Source: Anammoximicrobium sp032229885 (lineage in GTDB: Bacteria > Planctomycetota > Planctomycetia > Pirellulales > Pirellulaceae). Taken from it: a stretch of DNA of 9,432 nucleotides. How positions within the stretch are numbered: position 1 is the stretch's first letter; each line of letters starts with the position of its first letter. The stretch lies in contig JAVYAJ010000350.1 in assembly GCA_032229885.1 (NCBI GenBank), positions 1 through 9,432 on the forward strand, read 5' to 3'. The notes beneath the pieces are model-generated. The model worked only from the letters and a program-made list of their open reading frames with translations. It made no database searches and was not told the DNA's origin. A program made the position numbers and the translations under genes. Below are positions 7,201 to 9,432 of the stretch, piece after piece.

Positions 7201-9431
7201 CGGACGATGGCCCTTATCTGCTGGCCGGCGACGGCCTCGACTACAGCGCCCTGCATCCGGCCTTCGGCGGCGCGTTCTTATTCAAGGAAACCGGGCCCGG
7301 CACGCGCGGCCTCTCGTATACGATCAGCGCCCAAACCCTGTCCGGCACGCGCGTCGCGGACAAATACGGCAACGAGTTGGAATTCCGCGACGACGGGATC
7401 TACAGCAACCGCGGCCGGTCGGTGACCTTCACCCGCGATTGGCGTGGCCGCATCACCACCATCACCGACCCCGCGGGCCACTCGCTGACCTACCGCTACG
7501 ACTCGCTGGGCCATTTGACGCAGTTCTACGACCGCCGCGCCACCGCCAGTCTGTCCGACCCCGACCCATTAAAGCATCTGGAACCGACGCGATTCGAGTA
7601 CACGCTGGCCGACGATCCGGCCTTTGCCACCATCCCCGGCGCCGAAAACTTCCTCACGCGAATCATCGATCCGCTGGGCGCAACCGCGGTCGCGGCCAAC
7701 TACGACGCCGAAACCGGGCGGTTGATCGCGCTGGTCGATGCGGATGGCAACCCGGCAGCGCTTCATTATGACATCAACGCGCTGACCGTGAGCAGCACCA
7801 CGGCGACAGGGACCAGCGAAGCCGTTCTCGACGCGTTTGGCAATCCCGTTCGCAGCGTCGATGAATCGGGCCAAATCACGCTCACCACGTACGCCGATCC
7901 CAAACTCGGGCTTCCCGCCACGGTCACGCACGTTGTTGGTTTACCCGATACGCCCGCGCAGATCGCCGCGGGCACGGGAGACGATCTGACCACGAGCTAC
8001 ACCTACACGTCGTGGGGCGCCAGACAGACGGAAACCGATCCGCGTGGCAACGTCAGTACGACGACTTACAATCTTTCGACCGGCTATCCGATCAGCGAGA
8101 CGGATGCTTTTGGAAATGTCACAACCTACGGATTCTGGGACGGCCAGCTTCTGTCGACCACCGACGCTTACGGCAATCGAACCGAGTTCGCTTACGACGC
8201 CTTTGGCAATGTGACCAGCGTCGCCCAATCGAGCGGTTCCTCCGGCGCGCCGACCACGACCGGGTTCGCGTACAACGCCTTTGGCGATCTGATCCAAACG
8301 ATCGACGCCGACGGAAACGTTCGCGACATCGCGTATGACAACCTCGGCCGCCAGACCGGAACGAGCTTTGTTTGGCACGATCCGTACGGGCTGTTGCCCA
8401 ACAAGACGCTGACCACCAGTATCGTCATCGGCCCCGATGGCAACGTCGATTCTTCGACCGACGCCAGCGGTCAAACCACCTCGACGCTGTACGATGCGCT
8501 TGGCCGCGCGTACATCGAGATCGACGCGAACGGACGCGAGACGGAAACGGTCTACGACAAACGCGGCTTGGTGATCGAAACCCGCCAACAGGCGGTCGAT
8601 TCGGACGACCACTCGGTCATTCTCGTCTCGCGCACGGTCTACGACGCCATGGGCCGCGCGATCTACGCCACGGGCAGCTTCTCGGTCGGCGTCGATCCGG
8701 CGGACATCACGGGCACGCATACGATTTATGACGCGCAGGGCCGCGTCGAGCAAACGCAGCAACTGCGCGGACTGGTGATCGACATCGTAGGACAGCCTTC
8801 AAGTCTATCGTCCATCCTCACCGCCCCCGGGACCGTCATCTCGTTCTCGCGCAGTCTGTACGACGACGCAGGCCGAATCACACAAACGGAAAATGATTTC
8901 GGTCTGCGCACCCAGACGCTGTACGGCCAGTTTGGCGATATCGTCGAATCGCGGACGGAAACGGTCGATTCCGCTGGCGCTCGATCTTGGCTCGTCACGC
9001 GCACGATTTACGACGCCCACGGCCGTGTCGCAATCACCACCGATCCGTTCCTGGTCCCCGGCGACACGCCGCTGGGCGAAGACCCCAGCACCGGCCCCGT
9101 GTCCACCCAAACCACCCAAACGCTTTACGACCAACACGGCCGCGCGATCGCCACCGAACGCTATACCGATTCTCTTGTCACCCCTCGCCCCCTTGAGGGA
9201 GAGGGGCCGGAAGTGAGCGGGTGGGCTGAATTCGAACTAACCTCGCCCGGAACGCTCGAATCCGTCTCCGAAACCCTCTACGACTCGGCCGGCCGTGTTT
9301 GGCGCACGATCTCCGGCCGCGTGCTCCTCTCCTCTGTGCCCTCTGTGTCCTCTGTGGCTGAACAATCGGCCGCCCTGTCCGATTACCCCACCCACGGCGA
9401 TCAAGCCGACCGCTACGCCGACCTGGATCTC
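3..9431 (+). CDS. Giant PKD / cadherin-like / RHS (YD) repeat protein, internal fragment
   Basis: One uninterrupted frame of 3,143 codons crosses the whole window, and both gene ends lie outside. Domain order is four PKD-like domains, a 150-residue unassigned segment, sixteen Ig/cadherin-like domains, two diverged Ig-like domains, an RHS-type cap and a YD-repeat array. The regular domain register shows no frameshift. No signal peptide, membrane segment or catalytic motif is visible, and there is no in-frame cysteine codon. Aspartate-rich DxDGD motifs recur throughout, suggesting calcium binding. PKD and cadherin-like repeats usually build extracellular rods, and YD repeats form hollow beta-shells that in known RHS and TcB/TcC proteins enclose a C-terminal toxin. 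I infer a secreted or surface fibre with adhesive, contact or toxin-delivery roles; the sequence does not decide between them. Style and composition resemble giant planctomycete proteins. The reading frame is near certain; the biological role is not. Confidence 0.97.
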   Translation, partial: MSAGNSLSLNAFGSNDPDGGSITAYTWDLDDDGVFGDGSYNTNSISIPWATLAGTYGFEPGGSYVVAVKVTDDEGQTDIAQWSVNVRNTSLPEARLTGSAFVDPGNNVSLNATSSDDPDGGSIVSYTWDLDGDGAFGDGSYTSGSLNLNWTTLQSFGFTADDTFVVAVKVTDDEGQTDIAEFAVNVRAATPVIVTALSGPTWIPAYSQYGLDLDASWSYIPLGGDLTYSWDFDGDGTFGDGSVTSAWVNLSWNQLVNYGFELGGRHVVTVKATDEYNNSATASLVVNVGGPRPPEAVLDSYEGSSVAMYSGLSVSAEYSYDPDNDDVYYDNGIVSYAWDLDGDGVFGDGIFGDGGITDNGLSYSWSQLLALGFEPGENHTIAVKVTDDEGDTDTALWTFKLLADPFAFGLDSDMVAYQPGGQGSYLIQPGGAYYSGFETTKQDYIDLAWDTGGAAWDIMALRGDFFTPADPAVVASFTAAFVDVKKDEILQQLAYIDVDLVASDDNLLFDNLTGVRYDALLGTEIEFDIELTGDGHGQAFELQFVNPTTSTILGAIPVTVNNNYFYLVQAIDPDGDEITYTLVDGPDGAVMDPQTARIQWNPTAPGDYAFHVRVDDGRGGFDQQIFTVTVTGSGSGNQAPELEPIPDFDGQVDRPFTYQAIASDPDGDTLRYFLTAAPDGMSIDVDTGRIDWIPAVSQQNAAHPVTVKVFDRRGGADTTSFTVDVEPAAIFFNSRPTITSVAPESAVTFGAFHYPATAQDDDGDALTWRLLFGPDGAGIDPQSGDLVWTPRGDQVGLHPLAVRVSDPHGAFDYQNFTVHVTAQNMPPTITSTPTGPISVAEPWSYQVVASDPNGDPLRYILDPASVVGDMQLDPQTGLLTWTPASVGHYRIELAVDDGRGGYDVQGFSLQVASNSAPQITSQPSVPAIVGQAYSYTILVDEPDGDAYTIALDDDSLARGIDLTGNALNWTPTSTGDFAIQITVVDGHGAWTRQSFTLPVRPPVVESAPPEITSNPTGPAYVGTPWTYTVTATDPDDATETLVFSLQAPVGDPQVAWNASTRLLSWTPASGDVPDGKSFTIRVSDPAGSWTEQSFTVPAQTAPAAGQPPEITSIPTGPAIVHQPYVYQVVAHDPNGDPLQYSLVSPPSGMTIDSLTGKLTFTPGAIGNYAVEVRVDDNQDGHASQTFILAVVNPPVPDSNLPPRITSKPSGPAHVNTPWTYALSATDPDGDDAQIVYSLVTPSAPGVSFDPPTGLLTWAPAASGTLSFVLRATDPDGAFAEQTFTIPAITAAPPANQPPNIRSIPPNPVRLNDLYRYQVDAFDPNGDALSYWLVSAPVGMAIDAHSGLLVWNPSAIGSYAIEIAVSDGIAAPATQSYTLAVVAPVKLNDPPEITSNPTGPAVRDRLYRYQATATDPDGDAITWSLDAASTARGITVGAATGLLAWTPTTAGAFPISLTAADGAGGQQTQTFTLTVLHNAPPVITSAPVTAVALNQSYEYEVVAVDPNAGDTLAYALSESPSGMTIDPETGEIEWAPTGAGLHAVTVRVADQDGAADEQRFEIRVTDPNHNTPPVIHSQLRDTVQVGQLLVHQIDASDADGDPLTYSLSGTAPAGMSVDNGGLIHWTPTAAQVGATFNFNIVVNDDRTGGLVQQAASITVTHQANNQGPRFSSSPGTNLVAGTRYTYQAVATDPDGDTVVYSLAQAPVGMTIQPRTGVVAWTPTIDDVGEHAMTVHAADPFGALAVQGVSLTVRAVNRPPRVEGDPPTSAVVNTLYEYQVQASDPDGHRLSYALGPETSASGSIAVDAQTGLISWTPASTGTQKVQVYIHDELGLGVALTYPVQVTATRPNTAPMITNEPALTASIGETWSWTITAFDPDPGDSVSYHLDGYSVLGGTPSVNATTGVVQWPVPNNPALVGQWARLDVRAADLLGASSNMSVLVRIVEPNVAPVLQAIANQNVSAGAPFRYDVRATDANVGDTLRYSLDSGSLALGLTIDAHGRLAWSPTTEDISGSPYNVTVTVTDSQGLTDSESFALTVTADTTAPTVTIVPTPAQVPLGGPLDLLVHALDDVGVVSRTLTLLSVTDLAQHTTSLNFEMALTAQGYARLDILPEHLGTLTFAATAKDAAGNIGHATQVTVDVFDPSDNSPPQVNLLPPETSLGSLGSGSDGPGVKAPVDLLGTIIDDGPSVSWTLTYAPIDTAAQGDWTRTIASGSGLYDTATALGRFDPTLLANGSYRVTLTAIDSGNNVGSDSQIVHVEGNLKLGNFALRFDDLEIPVAGIPITIRRTYDTLDANVMGDFGYGWRLDVVQPTLSVDMSTVGPPSFGWGGSYPTFLEGTQVTVTTPDGERQTYRMHWTGSQTGSFFGITPYYRPSFVPVGGSGRYELIPPGADMTFTRLTDDGPYLLAGDGLDYSALHPAFGGAFLFKETGPGTRGLSYTISAQTLSGTRVADKYGNELEFRDDGIYSNRGRSVTFTRDWRGRITTITDPAGHSLTYRYDSLGHLTQFYDRRATASLSDPDPLKHLEPTRFEYTLADDPAFATIPGAENFLTRIIDPLGATAVAANYDAETGRLIALVDADGNPAALHYDINALTVSSTTATGTSEAVLDAFGNPVRSVDESGQITLTTYADPKLGLPATVTHVVGLPDTPAQIAAGTGDDLTTSYTYTSWGARQTETDPRGNVSTTTYNLSTGYPISETDAFGNVTTYGFWDGQLLSTTDAYGNRTEFAYDAFGNVTSVAQSSGSSGAPTTTGFAYNAFGDLIQTIDADGNVRDIAYDNLGRQTGTSFVWHDPYGLLPNKTLTTSIVIGPDGNVDSSTDASGQTTSTLYDALGRAYIEIDANGRETETVYDKRGLVIETRQQAVDSDDHSVILVSRTVYDAMGRAIYATGSFSVGVDPADITGTHTIYDAQGRVEQTQQLRGLVIDIVGQPSSLSSILTAPGTVISFSRSLYDDAGRITQTENDFGLRTQTLYGQFGDIVESRTETVDSAGARSWLVTRTIYDAHGRVAITTDPFLVPGDTPLGEDPSTGPVSTQTTQTLYDQHGRAIATERYTDSLVTPRPLEGEGPEVSGWAEFELTSPGTLESVSETLYDSAGRVWRTISGRVLLSSVPSVSSVAEQSAALSDYPTHGDQADRYADLDL
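1035..1064 (+). repeat. 15-bp tandem duplication (VFGDG / IFGDG) in PKD copy 4
   Basis: Positions 1035-1049 encode VFGDG and 1050-1064 encode IFGDG, matching at 12 of 15 bases with an unchanged frame. The other three PKD copies carry FGDG once. This is a local five-codon duplication that lengthens the loop after the DLDGDG motif; differing third positions suggest it is not recent. Confidence 0.7.
1212..1661 (+). other. Unassigned 150-residue segment between PKD and cadherin-like arrays
   Basis: I do not recognise a named domain here. The segment begins DPFAFGLDSDMVAYQPGG and ends LQFVNPTTSTIL, just before the first cadherin-like domain. It lacks the W-D-x-D-G-D-G core of the PKD copies and the DPDGD/W-x-P pattern of the following domains. 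The front half is aromatic- and glycine-rich (GGQGSYL, GGAYYSGF). A middle stretch is lysine- and acid-containing (FVDVKKDEILQQLAYIDVD). The end alternates hydrophobic and polar residues, as in beta-strands (EIEFDIELTGDG, FELQFVN). It is present once in the window. It may be a beta-sandwich specific to these giant proteins, or its last third may be an N-terminal extension of the first cadherin-like domain. Structure prediction would separate these. Confidence 0.6.
1662..6128 (+). repeat. Sixteen tandem Ig/cadherin-like domains (He_PIG / CADG type)
   Basis: Domains start at about 1662, 1911, 2202, 2472, 2742, 3021, 3321, 3600, 3888, 4164, 4434, 4710, 4998, 5271, 5550 and 5844, with units of about 270-300 bp. 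The typical unit opens PP-x-ITS-x-P, then has Y-x-Y-x-(V/A)-x-A-x-DPDGD-x-L-x-Y-L, G-M-x-I-D-x-x-TG-x-(L/I)-x-W-x-P, a strand such as V-x-V-x-D-GRGG, and a final FT-x-x-V. The W-x-P motif is readable in fifteen units (W-P in the fifteenth); the seventh has TFTP. This matches the putative Ig (He_PIG) and dystroglycan-type cadherin-like (CADG) families of secreted bacterial proteins, whose conserved acidic residues sit at calcium sites between domains in true cadherins. The array predicts a stiff extracellular rod. The fifteenth and sixteenth domains are the most diverged. Confidence 0.9.
3021..4163 (+). repeat. Two-domain higher-order repeat within the cadherin-like array
   Basis: Domains 6-7 (3021-3599) and 8-9 (3600-4163) look like two copies of a domain pair. 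Domains 6 and 8 share a TPWTY front, an insertion in the DPDD/DPDGDD region and an EQ(S/T)FT(V/I)PA ending followed by an alanine/proline linker. Domains 7 and 9 share DPNGD, an L-V-S-x-P-x-GM-x-ID centre, AIG-(N/S)-YA-(V/I)-E, and a LAVV ending. The pair length is 579 or 564 bp. I read this by eye; the divergence suggests an old duplication. Confidence 0.5.
6129..6443 (+). other. Diverged Ig-like domain after the cadherin-like array
   Basis: About 105 residues running from TAPTVTIVPTPAQVPLGG to VTVDVFDPSDN. The W-x-P and DPDGD motifs are lost. What remains is an Ig-like strand pattern: a proline-rich entry, LDLLVHALDDVGV in the middle, and an exit strand LTFAATAKDAAGNIGHAT. The D-x-AGN turn is typical of bacterial Ig-like domains just before RHS modules. 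It probably acts as a spacer between the rod and the RHS cap. Confidence 0.6.
6444..6782 (+). other. Second diverged Ig-like domain, adjacent to the RHS cap
   Basis: About 113 residues. It opens SPPQVNLLPPE, is interrupted by a glycine/serine-rich segment at 6477-6518, then resumes APVDLLGTIIDDGPSVSWTL, with GRFDPTLLANGSYRVTLTAID and a final strand ending VHVEG. The F-D-P-T-L-L-x-N-G-x-Y pattern is one I associate with the domain directly in front of RHS caps in planctomycete giants; that is recall, not a search result. The following strand runs straight into the cap with no linker. Confidence 0.55.
6483..6500 (+). repeat. 2 x 9-bp tandem repeat in a Gly/Ser-rich in-frame insertion
   Basis: CTCGGCTCA at 6483-6491 is followed by CTCGGCTCT at 6492-6500, together encoding LGSLGS. 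The repeat lies in a segment (about 6477-6518, TSLGSLGSGSDGPG) using ACT, TCA, TCT, GGA and GGG codons, which are uncommon in the rest of the gene. It seems to extend the first loop of the surrounding Ig-like domain. Confidence 0.6.
6783..7415 (+). other. RHS-type N-terminal cap region preceding the YD repeats
   Basis: The region starts GNLKLGNFALRFDDLEIP, followed by VAGIPITIRRTYDTLDA and GDFGYGWRLDV. This is the classic entry of RHS proteins: a statement-like strand, a P-I-x-I-x-R-x-Y-D/N motif, and a G-x-GW turn that starts the first strands of the shell. Downstream are aromatic beta-strands (FGWGGSYPTFLEG, GSFFGITPYY, YLLAGDGLDYS) and then SGTRVADKYGNELEFRDDG, which leads into the first YD-type repeat. 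It is about 211 residues long. In RHS structures this part plugs or initiates the beta-cage. No active site is evident. Confidence 0.8.
8490..9278 (+). repeat. Four-YD super-repeat in two tandem copies, with a third beginning
   Basis: Copy 1 spans 8490-8858 (123 codons) and copy 2 spans 8859-9278 (140 codons); a third begins at 9279. YD tyrosine codons fall at 8490, 8553, 8640, 8727 and then 8859, 8922, 9009, 9126, 9279. The intervals are 63, 87, 87, 132 bp and then 63, 87, 117, 153 bp. Equivalent segments align: ILVSRTVYDAMGRA with WLVTRTIYDAHGRV, and APGTVISFSRSLYDDAGR with SPGTLESVSETLYDSAGR. Copy 2 is longer only in its two last linkers, one of which holds the palindromic element. In copy 2 the second repeat reads LYGQFG, having lost the YD aspartate. 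Confidence 0.75.
9181..9206 (+). repeat. In-frame palindromic (hairpin-forming) repeat element
   Basis: Arms 9182-9190 (CCCTCGCCC) and 9197-9205 (GGGAGAGGG) pair with one G/A mismatch around the loop CCTTGA. The pair C9181-G9206 extends the stem. The sequence resembles the CCCTCNCCC..GGGAGAGGG intergenic repeats that are common in many GC-rich bacterial genomes. Here it is translated as part of SLVTPRPLEGEGPEVSG in a loop between YD repeats. The surrounding segment (about 9174-9239) uses CCT, CTT, GGA, GGG and CTA codons, unlike its neighbours. Stops occur in the two other forward frames (TGA at 9194, 9214 and 9227), so only the host frame is open. Confidence 0.7.
9331..9357 (+). repeat. 3 x 9-bp tandem repeat (CCTCTGTGN), in frame
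   Basis: Three consecutive units, CCTCTGTGC, CCTCTGTGT and CCTCTGTGG, lie at 9331-9339, 9340-9348 and 9349-9357. They differ only in the ninth base. Because the unit is three codons long, the frame is kept and the peptide is SVPSVSSVA. The T-rich, low-complexity composition differs from the flanks, and the following GCTGAA resembles the end of dispersed CTCTGTG-type repeats I recall from other genomes. It falls where the third super-repeat copy should continue, and the expected second YD is not seen before the window ends. Confidence 0.7.
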
Positions 9432-9432
9432 A

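Larger units (their letters stand above)
7416..9431 (+). repeat. RHS / YD repeat array, continuing beyond the right edge
   Basis: The array consists of repeats of the Y-D-x-x-G-R/N-x-x-x-x-x-D-x-x-G type. Clear examples include RYDSLGHLTQFYD (tyrosine codon 7497), AYDAFGNVTSV (8193), AYDNLGRQTG (8334), LYDALGRAYIEID (8490), VYDKRGLVIET (8553), VYDAMGRAIYA (8640), IYDAQGRVEQT (8727), LYDDAGRITQT (8859), IYDAHGRVAIT (9009), LYDQHGRAIAT (9126) and LYDSAGRVWRT (9279). Between them are DPRGN, DAFGN, DAYGN and DADGN turns. YD repeats form a spiral beta-sheet shell in TcB/TcC toxins and RHS effectors. In the first part repeats follow one another closely; from about 8490 they are separated by long linkers. 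The conserved RHS core and the C-terminal variable domain are not in the window. Confidence 0.9.

Noticed and set aside
7451..7466. CATCACCACCATCACC-like stretch suggesting a histidine tract or microsatellite
   Set aside because: In the true frame it encodes ITTITDP, an ordinary YD-repeat strand; the histidine run exists only in a shifted frame.
6489..9137. Several minus-strand open frames of 78-273 codons under the RHS part
   Set aside because: They are antisense mirrors of the YD array, mostly in the same register, with no recognisable motif and no room for regulatory sequence.
9181..9206. Rho-independent terminator
   Set aside because: The hairpin has no following T-tract, and translation continues in frame through it to the window end.

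Overview
This window lies entirely inside one giant protein-coding gene on the + strand. The frame whose codons begin at position 3 has no stop codon from the first to the last base, giving 3,143 whole codons. Neither the start nor the stop of the gene is visible. I see no second gene, RNA gene, intergenic gap, promoter or operon. The sequence is GC-rich with G/C-ending codons. A PKD, cadherin-like and RHS/YD modular giant with DPDGD and TWTP motifs and a cap starting LKLGNFALRF suggests a planctomycete, probably Pirellulales-like. That assignment comes from recognising the style of protein, not from a marker gene.

Layout from N- to C-terminal: (1) four PKD-like domains at 3-1211, each built on a WDLDGDGxFGDG core; (2) a 150-residue segment at 1212-1661 that I cannot assign; (3) sixteen tandem Ig/cadherin-like domains (He_PIG/CADG type) at 1662-6128, each about 93 residues, with DPDGD near the front, a W-x-P motif in the middle and a DGxGG-type turn near the end; (4) two more diverged Ig-like domains at 6129-6782 that join the rod to the next part; (5) an RHS-type N-terminal cap at 6783-7415; (6) a YD-repeat array from 7416 that runs off the right edge and contains a four-YD super-repeat.

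The likely reading is a secreted or surface-exposed fibre: a long, probably calcium-stiffened rod carrying an RHS/YD beta-shell. The usual RHS core motif and any C-terminal effector would lie to the right of the window, and the secretion signal to the left, so the function stays open. The residues read contain no cysteine at all.

The most unusual local signals are short, codon-atypical segments lying in frame inside loops between YD repeats and between Ig-like domains. They include a hairpin-forming palindromic element at 9181-9206 and a perfect 3 x 9-bp core repeat at 9331-9357. They look like dispersed intergenic-type repeats that have become coding sequence. I found no separate new multi-gene system here.
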